Shown piece after piece: positions 54,846 to 64,000 of a DNA stretch of 64,000 nucleotides (positions within the stretch are counted from its first letter, which is position 1; every line of letters begins with the position of its first letter). The stretch is from Platycnemis pennipes. Its lineage: Eukaryota > Arthropoda > Insecta > Odonata > Platycnemididae. The notes under the pieces were generated by a model. That model had not been told where the DNA came from and ran no database searches. It saw nothing but the letters and a program-made list of their open reading frames with translations. The stretch covers positions 5,518,001 to 5,582,000 of the forward strand of contig OW121857.1 in the NCBI GenBank assembly GCA_933228895.1. The letters are read 5' to 3'. Made by a program: the position numbers and the translations under genes.

Positions 54846-55344
54846 CTCTTACACTATGTCAATTTTTCACAAAGTATCGCCTTATTCAATTCAATTACTC
54901 TCGTAGAATGCGGGGAGGGAAATTTGAGTGTTTACACCTGAATGAGGCTTATAGAGATATTTAAGATTAGGGGAAGTTTTATTTCTTACTCCAGAATTTA
55001 GCGAGGAAAAAGTCCAAAATATAACTCGGGGAAATCAGAATCGTAGGCAATCAAGTCTATTAAGAAAGGTGTCGACAATCCCTGAGTATCTTATTACGAT
55101 TTTTCGGGTATTCGTAACATTTCAAGCCTCACTTATTTCGTCTGCTGTTCCATTAGTATTTCCGTAATCAGTTCTTCATGAATGTTCTTCAGCTTCATTG
55201 TATCCAGCATAATTTCTCTCCTCCTCCTAAGAACCCTCCATATTTTTTCTTCTCGTCGCAGTTAGTGATGGCGTACATACGAGCACATCCACTCTTTTGT
55301 ACCACCAACCTGTAAATTCGGTTTTAATTGTTGTTATAATCATT
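54846..55344. other. No recognised feature
   Basis: Flanks the right end of composite insert copy 2; no LINE-B sequence is seen here, unlike copy 1. Confidence 0.3.
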
Positions 55345-56006
55345 AGACACAAAATTGACAGAGATAAAAAATGGGAAGTATATGGCGCGGCCGGCAATGA
55401 AGTATTACTCGTGGTTAAATAATGAAATGCTTTTTGATAAAGCCAAATGAAATGAAATTGAATGATTAGAAATGAAAGGGTTAATCGTATTAGTGTATTA
55501 AATTCGTGAATTTCAGTTCGTGAATGCTGTTTTGCCGAAGAAAAAAGAAAATAAGCGTGTAATAGCAGTAAGAGGGGATTCAATTGTGTTTTCTAGTCTG
55601 TACCTGAACTAGTATCAGTGCTTATTAGACCGGGGGGAAAAGGACATAGATGGGAATGAAAGGGAAAGAAGGCAGGATGGCGAGAAACCCGGCGTCGGCA
55701 TCAAACTGCTCTAAACGATAGACGCCAAGGGGACCATTGCTTACCGTCCCATGCTACGCATAGATAGATAGATGGATAAGCGTCTTTATTGGGGCAAGAC
55801 TATAAGTCCCCTCTTCCATCTAACGGACAGAGTACTGTACTCGAATGCTCTCCAAAAAGCATTCAAGTACTTGTCCGGTTTACCCACAAAAAATATCCTC
55901 CTCTGCCGGAATTTGAACAAGAGTCCCACGGGTGTAGAGGTCAGTTGTCCATCCACTACATTAACTCGGCCAGTGAGAGAGGAAATTACGGAACAAGGGA
56001 CCTTAG
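55345..56006 (-). mobile_element. Composite SINE-like insert, copy 2
   Basis: Inverse of 23371-24032, one base different by eye. It sits next to LINE-B (56007-56396) at the same LINE-B nucleotide as copy 1 (GAGGTCTAA boundary). The other flank (CATTAGACAC, then CATTATAAC-type DNA) is not LINE-B. Confidence 0.75.
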
Positions 56007-56396
56007 ACCTCATTTGGAATATGCTGCCAGTATATGGGATCCCTACGAAATCGGTCTAAATAACGAACTTGAACGTGTACAGCGAAGATCGGCAAGATTT
56101 GTAAAGGGACGATACGATAATTATATTAGCGTAACCAGTCTATTAAATTAATTGAAATGGGAATCATTGTCAGATCGCAGGTTGAAATTCAGTCTTAATC
56201 TCTTGAACAAATTCCAAGAGCATATTTTAAGTGATGATGTTAAAAGTATTTTGCGAACCCCAACTGGCTGGGGCTGAGGCTGGACCGTAATCACAAAATT
56301 GGAGAAATTGATTGCCGAACTGACAGATTCAAAATGCCATTTTTCCCTCGCACAATTAGTGATACGAATAACGGTAAATATGTCCAATACGAGTAG
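56007..56396 (+). pseudogene. LINE-B fragment
   Basis: Encodes RPHLEYAASIWDPYEIGLNN, QRRSARFVKGRYDNYISVTS then a stop; continues with damage to GKYVQYE and its stop codon, where it abruptly meets LINE-A on the opposite strand. About 7 percent different from the LINE-B flank of copy 1 over 205 bp. Confidence 0.8.
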
Positions 56397-56995
56397 CCAT
56401 TCCGAATCTATCGCTACGACAATCAATCTCTCTAATCTAATTTGTCTGGTCGAATCTAGCATAATACGCTGGTTTATTTTTAATATGTCGCTAACATCTT
56501 CATCAAAGCTATCCGATTTAAATTTCTCTAATAGATTTAATCTGTACTGTAACCTACGCTCTGACAATGATTCCCACCCTAATTCTTGTATTAATTCTGA
56601 AAAACTACTCAACCTATCGTAACACCTTTTAACGAACCTAGCTGCTCTACGCTGCACACTGTCTATAGTTCTCTTATCAAACCTAATTCATTCGGATCCC
56701 ATACACTGGCTGCATACTCAAGGTGGGGCCTAACTAGTGAAAAGTAACATTGCTCTTTTGTCTTCTCATCATATTTTCAAAGTACTCTTTTTAAAAATCG
56801 TAGCTTTCTCTTCGCTCGGCCGCATATTTCCCGGATGTGTCTTCCCCACGATAAATCTCTAGTGATTGTTACACCTAAATACCTTATGGTTTCAACGCTC
56901 TCGATCTTCTTGTTATTAATTTTATAGGATCGCTCTATCAAATTTTCTCCTCCAAAAATTAATAGGTACACGCTTTTTAAGGTTCTAACTGCCAT
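56397..56995 (-). pseudogene. LINE-A fragment lacking 3' end
   Basis: Minus strand: SVETIRYLGVTITRDLSWGR and GRHIREICGRAKRKLRFLKR (56777-56995), then DSVQRRAARFVKRCYDRLSS-like and LNLLEKFKSDSF (56148-56657). The 3' UTR and tail are missing; it starts inside the RTDRFKM codons, joined to LINE-B. Confidence 0.8.
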
Positions 56996-59071
56996 TTGCC
57001 ACTGCCATCAATACGTAGTCACCTAGCTCAAATTGGCATCGTTTATCGGGACGAGAGGAATGTCTACTTAGTGAGTAAGTTTGTGTATTCAGCTACCTCA
57101 GATATGTGGTTAATATTATGATTAACGATGAGATTCACTAGTATTAGGAAAGATGTTTTGGTAAACTTATGCATTTCGGAAATGGTGTAATAGTCGGTTG
57201 TACGATAGGTCCAATTTCATCTTATTTTTAGTGGGTCGTAATGCGGTGGTTCTCGGTGATTTGAGTTACCTCCACGTTTCTTTTTGAGCAAAAAAAAAAC
57301 TGACGTACGTTTAGCAGAAAATATAATCTATTGGAACTAGGTGTTCCGATACGCCGAATCTCCTGTTGTAACCATTGCTTAGGTAAACTGCAGTTCCGAC
57401 TGAAATTAAATTTTACCTATGTTTCCACCACTTCATTGATTTTCATGCACCGACTTTTATAATCGTATGCAGATATCATTCAATAGTCTTATTGAAAAAT
57501 CTCTGCATTTATGATATATTTAATGTGAAATTTGTGTCCCTGATATGTTGAGGTAAATATTGTGTTGACTATATTTTTATTAAAATAAATGGCTGGTGTA
57601 AAATTTAAAAAAAGCAATGCGTTTGCAATGTACAACAATACAGCAATTTACTTTTTAACAGGTATTCAGGTGTTTGAATGAGTATTTTTGTATTAATTGC
57701 ATTCAAACAAGCAGTTAAACTGATTCTTAACAAGCACTTAAACCTTCTTTGCTCGTGGCAATTTAATTAGCCTGCTGACCAGAAGTAAAGGACCGTGTAA
57801 TTGCACATGAATCGCTTTTGTGATCCACTTTTCCTTTGTATGATTTCTCGTCTGAAGAAATGAATTTTGCGAATGACAATCATTCCGGCGTAAGCTCAGC
57901 TCCCATTATAACCCGTTCTTTTGTTGCTCAAGCCCCAAGGGTCCATAAAGCCCTTTGGGCTTCCACTCCGTTGTGAGGGACTGGAAGGAAATGGAATGGA
58001 ATTACGATTCCTTACCAAATGAAACCGGAATGCACCGGAGGCGTTCGAATGGCGAAACTAATATCGCGAATAAAAGAAGATTAATGGGCGCGCGATCGCT
58101 GTTACATCATAATCATAACTGGAGAGAATGTGTGGGTGAGGGTGCCATCGCAGTGTTGCGAATCTTACGCGTTTTCGCTTCTTTTCGGCTCCATTCAAAT
58201 GAGAGAGAAGGGAACGCTGCCAAAACTCATTCGCCCTTCGATATTCGCCCCTCTTGTCATCCACGGCCCCTTTGAGGGGGCATGCGCGATGACAAGGGGG
58301 AGTGCCGGCAATCATTAATAAAAGTCACACAGAGACGTTATTATAATGAAGTCGGGAGAGCGCTGAGGCGTCTGTACGGCCGCCCTTTTTTTTGGCGGGG
58401 AGGAATGAGAGGGAAAGGTGGGAGGGGGCTGCGAAGGAACAAAGGTGGAGCAAAAGGCTAGCGAAGCGTCGAAAAAAATCAGTGGACCCTGCCACTTTAG
58501 GCTCGTGGCAAATGCCGATAATTGGAGCAGGCGCTATAGCGAAATGGCAAGGATAGAGTGAAAAAAGTGAGATTATTAATAGGTTTTGTGGAAGTCGTTG
58601 GTGGGTAATGAGCTTCAGGTTTTTTTTTTCATTAAGGTAATTTGAAATGCAAATGAGATACCACATTAGAAAAAATGATATTTGTCGTCGGAGTGGCCTA
58701 AGGCGACGCCTCGAACGACCGCTTTTCGGAATTGAGTTTTAATTTATATAAATGGAGGTGTGACATTGGTCCTGACATGATACAGCGCAGGGAATTAAGT
58801 CCACACATTGAATCACTACGCTTAACCAGATCGTTCTGAGTAGCGCGGACTAGTGGTGAGACTGGAGGAATTTATTTTCTGCAACCGGGACATTCCTTAC
58901 TGGGCACGTAGTAAGGGATTATTATTTACAAGAAAGGCAGGAAAACCTTTCTCAGGATAGGTGATGCTTCTCTTCTGATTAGGAGTCACGATGAATAGGT
59001 ATATACGGAGCTAAGTCCTGTGATTCCTCCGTTGGTATGCGAGCTGAGTGAAATAGTTTGAATGGATTTGT
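56996..59071. other. Unassigned; AT-rich then CpG-rich (57.9-58.5 kb)
   Basis: No shared repeat. Overlapping ORFs at 57955-58318 and 58325-58666 follow the local GC rise and are unrecognised. Confidence 0.3.
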
Positions 59072-59834
59072 TACATCTGCATCTACATAATACCCAGGAA
59101 GCCACCATAAAGGTGTGTGGCAGGGGTTGAATTATCACCAAACATGCACTACATATAATGCATAAAAAAGGATTGGTATTTATATACTTTTCTAAACTTC
59201 ACTATTTAAAAAAATAAAAATAGCAAAGCAAACATGCAAAAATATGCTGTTAGTTGGGTTAGCTTCAATACCTTATACCAACATGCAGCTACCAATGTTA
59301 TCCATTGCCACACTCGTACTGTATACATTTACCGTTATTCATATCCCTAATTGTACGAGGAAAAATGACATGTTAAATCTGTCAGTTCGGCAATCAAATT
59401 CTCTAATTTTGTATTTGTGGTCCAGTCTTCCGTAGTAAGTTGGGGCTCGCAAAATATTTTTAACTTCATCACTGAAAATATGGTATTGGAATTTGTTTAA
59501 GTGATTAATTCTAAATTTCAACCTGTGATCTGACAATAATTCCCAATTTAATTCATTTAATAGACTGGTTACGCTATTAAAGTTATCGTACCGTCCCTTT
59601 ACAAATCTTGCCGATCTTTGCTGCACACGTTCAAGTTCGTTATTTAGACCGATTTCGTAGGGATCCTATACACTGGCAGTATATTCCAAATGAGGCCTAA
59701 CATGGGAAAAGTAGCTGATTTCTCGTACATGATCGTCACATTTACTCAGTACTCTTTCGACGAATTGCAGTTTACGATTCGCTTGACCCATTATTTCACG
59801 TATCTTTACCCCAGGCAAGATCATGTGTTAGTCA
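59072..59834 (-). pseudogene. LINE-B copy, 3' half
   Basis: 3' tail ACATCTGCATCTACATAA and stem-loop at 59072. The minus-strand frame (59339-59626) gives QQRSARFVKGRYDN, KNILRAPTYYGRLDH and YKIREFDCRTDRFNMSFF. 5'-truncated near CCAGGCAAGATCATGTG. Confidence 0.85.
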
Positions 59835-60479
59835 ACTGTGTTATTGAAAGCGACGGAAAATTCCTAACAGTACTTATGCTTTTGTATTTGAGCCAATTAT
59901 CATATTCAGAGTCGAGACTGATCAATCTCTGATTGACTGGCTTCTTTCCCTCCTTATTAATTTGTTATCCACCCGAGTGCTCTTTTCACTATTTCACGGA
60001 TATATTCAAACAATAAATAACGAACTCGTCTTTCTCGATGAGAGTTCCCATACTCGTCTCCGTATTATTTCCACCAGTGAGTCGTAGCGTCCCATGAATT
60101 TTAATTGTGTATTACTCGTCAAGGTGGCCTTCTTCTTAATACTTGCAGAGCATTAAGATTTTCCCATTTGATGATCCTTTCTATCTCGGCCATTTTTCAT
60201 CTTTATCGCGTTGAACTTTTCCAATGCTTCGTGACTGGTTAACCGACAGGATTGGCCATGGAATGACTACCTCTGACATTTTATGCATGCTCTTTTTACT
60301 AAGGAGAATAAATTTGAATTAAACATATGCATTTAAACTAATACAAGCCTTCCATAAGTGTGCTCTTATATTCTTGAAAGCGTTTCATAATTTAGACTGT
60401 GAATACTTCAAAGTAATGCTATGGTAACTTCTGTGAATTATGCATCATATTCATTTGTAGTCGTTATCGGATGATAGGA
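59835..60479. other. No recognised feature
   Basis: No repeat or credible ORF recognised. Confidence 0.3.
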
Positions 60480-60624
60480 AGGATTGTTCTCTGCGAGTAC
60501 CCATTTGAATACAGTTCTCAAGTAGTCCGTAACTTTTCTGTAATCCTACTACAGTAGGGTTAGATGGAAAAAGGGACTTATAGAGTCACAATATTGACCC
60601 GACATTTTTCTATCTATCTACAGA
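60480..60624 (+). repeat. SINE-B, degenerate
   Basis: Retains GGTTAGATGGAAAAAGGGAC and TTTCTATCTATCTAC of the SINE-B body and ATCT tail seen at 23384-23614. Head lost. Confidence 0.5.
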
Positions 60625-60951
60625 AGTCGTGTGTTGGATATCTCGGGCTGTTTCCTCAATACTTCATCTCCAATTCAGAGTCTTCCTGATCAGTGCTCAA
60701 GTCGCAGTGAAATTCTTTGATTCCTCTCACTCATGATGCAATGGTTCATAGTGTAACTAGTAGGCTTGTGGTCTAAAATCGTGGCCATTTTTATGGAATA
60801 GCTAATTTAAGATTTGACAATAACTACATGTGGTGTTATAGCCACAGCCCAAACGTTTGCATCAATAGGTAAGTTGCTTTATATTCTTTTACGAGTACCC
60901 AACATTAAGTCGATAATCATAATTTGGACAATTTAAAGTAGCTCTAAAGCA

Positions 60952-61469
60952 GCGTTTACACGTAGCAGTTGACTGCTATGACAGTTGCGAGATGCACGAT
61001 ATATCAATATCTCTACTGCTATGATGCGTCTGCCCCAACTTCTATGCAGCTTAAAGCCGCTATTTAGGTGTTGTCATAACAAAAAAAAGAGTTTTATTTC
61101 TGTAGTTATTGATGCTTAAACTTTCATGAAATTCATCAAGTAATAAATTCCATTGACGATTATCTTTTGTTCCCATTCTTTAAAGAGTAGAATCTCCCCT
61201 TTGGGGAGGGATATCCTTGTTATTATATCCGAATTCCCGGTATCAGACGTCGTGGATTGCTTTCCGTTGGCGATTGTGTTGGATACATTTCCGCTGGAAA
61301 GTAGACGGACTTCAACTTTGCTAATAGCTCGAACTGGGATCGATAGTGTTCGACATGTGTCCAGTATCGACCTGTACTCGCATCGCAGTTGCTATTTACA
61401 CATGCGAGTGGGGCTTAATAGTTGTTAGCAGTAGCACTGTCTTAGCAGTCAACTGCTACGTGTAAACGC
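60952..61469. mobile_element. TIR element with 33-bp ends, 518 bp
   Basis: The left end GCGTTTACACGTAGCAGTTG, continuing ACTGCTATGACAG, is found inverted at 61437-61469 with one mismatch (33 bp). The GTTTACACG word recalls Harbinger-like termini. Internal ORF 61153-61428 has no recognisable domain. No certain target duplication. Confidence 0.75.
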
Positions 61470-62606
61470 ACCATTACGATTGAAATGTTCCGATATTCGT
61501 TCTTATTTCTGGGACTCGCCTTACTTCGCAACTTCGCATGTCGTGTTATTGGCCAAAGTGTTCCATTCACTGTGCTTACCAGCTTTCATTAGCAACTGAC
61601 GTTGCAAGATACATTCGCTTGTGATTGCTTAATACCATACGCCTTTATCCGTAGCCTCCGAAAGGCTCTCGTTATGCCGGAAACTGGTTGAAATCCGCGA
61701 ACCATTGCCGTAAGGAGCCAGATCTGGTAGTCACCTTCTTTCCTCATGCCTTCGGGACGATTGATCCAGCAATTAAACACGTGGCCTGATTGGTATCCTC
61801 AGCATTTATCACTATAGGAAGGGACGAAAAAAATCGGTGGGGTGTTGGAATGACGGAGTGGAATTGGAAGATTCCTTATTCCCCGCTCTGCCCTTCGGTG
61901 CGAGCAATTTGGAGTGAGCGTCATTCATTAAGTGCCTCGCAGTGTGAACAAATGTTTGAATTTTTTGTGAGGACATTTGCAAAATTCATACACCACAGTC
62001 CCATTGTCTAGTAGAGTACCCTACAGTCGTAGTAGAATGTTGTCTTTGGGTAATAGAACGGTGCCAACACAACATCTTATGTGAGAGGCAATGAAAAATT
62101 AGGTGTAATGTTTTTCATTCGTGAACGTTTCCTCAGAAATTAACGTATTTTTCCCGAAAAATTCACTGTGTTTTCTAATTTACTATTCAAATCATTTCTT
62201 TTCAAAAATGCACATTCAAATAGTATAATTAATATTAGGAGCTCTTGAAAAATAGCTCTGTTTTTCTAGTTTACCCCCAGCTGAACGTTCCTTTAGTTTT
62301 TTTGCCTTCTGCTGCTATTTCTTACGTTACAGATTCCCTCTTTCACTGAAGATACTTAATACTCCTTCGGGAGACTTATTTTGTATCTTTATCCTGTACT
62401 TTATTGGTGTGCTAGCTGTCATATTGTCCGTCCCAAATTTCCATTTCCGTGGGTCGCATCGGTAGTCGACTCTTAGCAGTATCATCGGCCAGAAACTGAC
62501 TCTGCAACGCTCAATCCTTAGTATTATATTCTTTCAACTCCGAATCTTCATTATTTATTTCTAAATTTAACAAGTTTACAAGTAGCACTAGCATTGTATG
62601 CGTCAG
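61470..62606. other. No recognised feature
   Basis: AT-rich; isolated short ORFs only. Confidence 0.3.
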
Positions 62607-62675
62607 TTTCATGTCAGTAGTGCATGTTTGGTGATCTTCATCCCCTGCCACACACCCTCGCGGGAGATGTAGATG
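62607..62675 (+). repeat. LINE-A 3' end with terminal deletion
   Basis: CATGTTTGGTGATCTTCATC, CCCTGCCACACACCCTCGCG then directly GGAGATGTAGATG: the right half of the stem-loop is deleted. Confidence 0.65.
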
Positions 62676-62853
62676 AATATATTGCAAGCCCACTTTGTGA
62701 TATTTTCAATTGCCGTTTATTGTTAGCAACTTTTGTGAATTTACTCCTGTATTCACAGTATTTTTTGTAACTAGACTACTCAACGTGATGGTTTTGGCTG
62801 AGACTGTGTGATTGAAATACTCATTTACTCAGTTTATTTACGTAGTTTTACGT

Positions 62854-63183
62854 GGGGATCGGGTTGGTGTGGTGGCTAGAGTACTGGCCTCCCATCCCGA
62901 GGACCCGGCAGTTCCCGGGTTCGATTCCCGGCAGTGGCGGATTTTTCAGTTGAAAAACGTATCCCCACCACATGTGTGCCTGGTGGAGGGCATTTCAAGT
63001 CCAGTACTCCGTCCGTCGGATGGGGCGTAAAGCCGCGGTCCTCTTGGCGTCTTTCGTTAAGAGTAGGCTACGCCGGGTTTCTCTCCACTCTTCCTCCGTT
63101 CCCTAAAAACCATTACGGCAAATTACCCACCTAAACTAAATGGCGCAAATGACCTCAGCTGTCGGTCACCTCCCCTGAATAAC
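62854..63183 (+). repeat. SINE-A, full length, reference copy
   Basis: tRNA-derived head: A-box region GTGTGGTGGCTAGAGTACTG and perfect B box in CCCGGGTTCGATTCCCGG, with CCCGG/CCGGG arms that pair like a tRNA T arm. The body has CAGTACTCCGTCCGTCGG, GGCGTCTTTCGTTAAGAGTA, GCCGGGTTTCTCTCC, and the 3' end is CCTCCCCTGAATAA. Pol III transcription from the internal promoter is expected of the class. Not a functional tRNA: the full cloverleaf cannot be closed. Confidence 0.8.
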
Positions 63184-63413
63184 AGACAAAACAGTAGTTT
63201 TACGTTTGATATCTCAATATTCTCAGTAATGAAACCCTGTTTTTTTTCCTCACCTCTCTCGCTTCTCTTACAGTACTGAGTGTGAGAGCTGTAATGCACA
63301 GAGATGACAATTTTTCACGTCGAGGATATTTTATTTTCGAGAATGTATGTCAGACGATTCTAATTTAAGCCTTAAGTTTTCCCATTAAAATTAATCAAAC
63401 TTTAAAATATATA

Positions 63414-63480
63414 CAATATATCTACACTATTTATGAGACTACAAAGGGATTGTAGTCTCATAAATAGTGTAGATATATTG
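63414..63480. repeat. Perfect hairpin, 31-bp arms, 5-nt loop
   Basis: 63414-63444 (starting CAATATATCTACACTATTTA) pairs perfectly with 63450-63480 around the loop AGGGA. Confidence 0.9.
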
Positions 63481-64000
63481 TTACATGAAATATAATATCT
63501 AATAATTACCTTCCTTTTTAGTTTCCGTGCAGGTTGAAGCCTCAAATGTGCAATTTAAGCAACTTGCGGTGCAATTAGAACTGCTTATTAGAGAAAATTT
63601 GTGGAACCGCGCGTCCTAGATGCTTTGATGTAGAAAGTAAATGTAAGCAAGAAAGTTTATGAAAAGCACGCAAATGTATGTAAATGCTCCAAATTCATTG
63701 CCATAGCATGATAATGAGGACACTTCTGCTGAAAGTTGTTTCTGAAGGATGCACAATAAGCTAGGGAGCCAGGTTCAGGGATTATCAATGTGTTGGATGC
63801 TTTTTTTCGGGATTACTTTTTGAAGTTTTAAAAAAAATGCAACGTAATGAAAGGTAGAGTTCAGGAAACTCAGCACTTCAGAAAACATCTGTTCCTGTTT
63901 CATGTTGTCCATCCAGAGCCATCCAGACTCTCGGCCTCATCATGGTTCTCGTGTGAGCGCGAACGCATATATTCGCGAAAATAGTGTGTGGCTTTGCATG
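63481..64000. other. No recognised feature
   Basis: No repeat or credible ORF recognised up to the window edge. Confidence 0.3.

Noticed and set aside
60952..61469. ORF 61153-61428 as a transposase
   Set aside because: 91 codons without DDE or DNA-binding motifs inside a 518-bp MITE.
62854..62945. Functional tRNA gene
   Set aside because: A and B boxes are present but the acceptor stem cannot be closed, and the sequence continues into a repeated SINE body.

Overview
The window looks like intronic and intergenic DNA from a repeat-rich animal genome, most likely an insect or other arthropod. There are no bacterial-style operons. The long open frames are reverse transcriptases and transposases, and the rest is layered transposon debris. 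The species cannot be named from the sequence. Two short exon-like stretches with good splice signals (742-852, plus strand; 32783-33038, minus strand) are the only candidates for host coding sequence, and I recognise neither.

Retroelements dominate. Two CR1-group LINE families, which I call LINE-A and LINE-B, occur about 17 times, mostly 5'-truncated. They have different bodies but share a 3' stem-loop and a TGTAGA-type hexamer tail. Three RTE-like families are present. The best preserved copy (36081-37413) has an open reverse transcriptase frame and a perfect 10-bp target duplication. A Penelope-like element (PLE) at 53475-54845 carries a GIY-YIG endonuclease that is split, between its GIY and YIG halves, by a 536-bp TIR element. 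Two short foldback elements (13698-13896 and 22233-22447) have the architecture of PLE termini: inverted arms, a hammerhead-like core, a 33-nt tail and 10-14 bp target duplications. tRNA-derived SINEs of about four kinds are scattered throughout.

DNA transposons include a 3.3-kb pogo/Tigger-like element (17001-20326) inside a LINE-B copy. It encodes a DD35D transposase with a PHD finger in a second, frameshifted ORF. There are also two hAT elements (31828-32536 and 37952-38988) with 8-bp target duplications, and a PIF/Harbinger-like element with transposase remnant (44738-45701). Three further TIR elements have Harbinger-like termini (8406-9147, 41395-42187, 60952-61469), and two families of short TIR elements recur as T1 and T2.

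Layout. 0-10 kb: T1 and T2 copies, degenerate RTE-3, SINE-A and a CpG-rich unique stretch (6.6-8.4 kb). 10-25 kb: LINE-A and LINE-B with nested foldback, pogo and SINE insertions. 25-34 kb: LINE copies, RTE-3, T2 with nested hAT, and the minus-strand exon candidate. 34-46 kb: intact RTE-1, hAT, foldback and Harbinger elements. 46-57 kb: LINE copies, RTE-3, the split PLE and an inverted near-identical copy of the 23.4-kb SINE composite. 57-64 kb: sparse repeats, SINE-A and a perfect 31-bp hairpin. Nested insertions give a relative chronology at many loci. I saw no CRISPR array, rRNA or functional tRNA gene. All alignments were made by eye.
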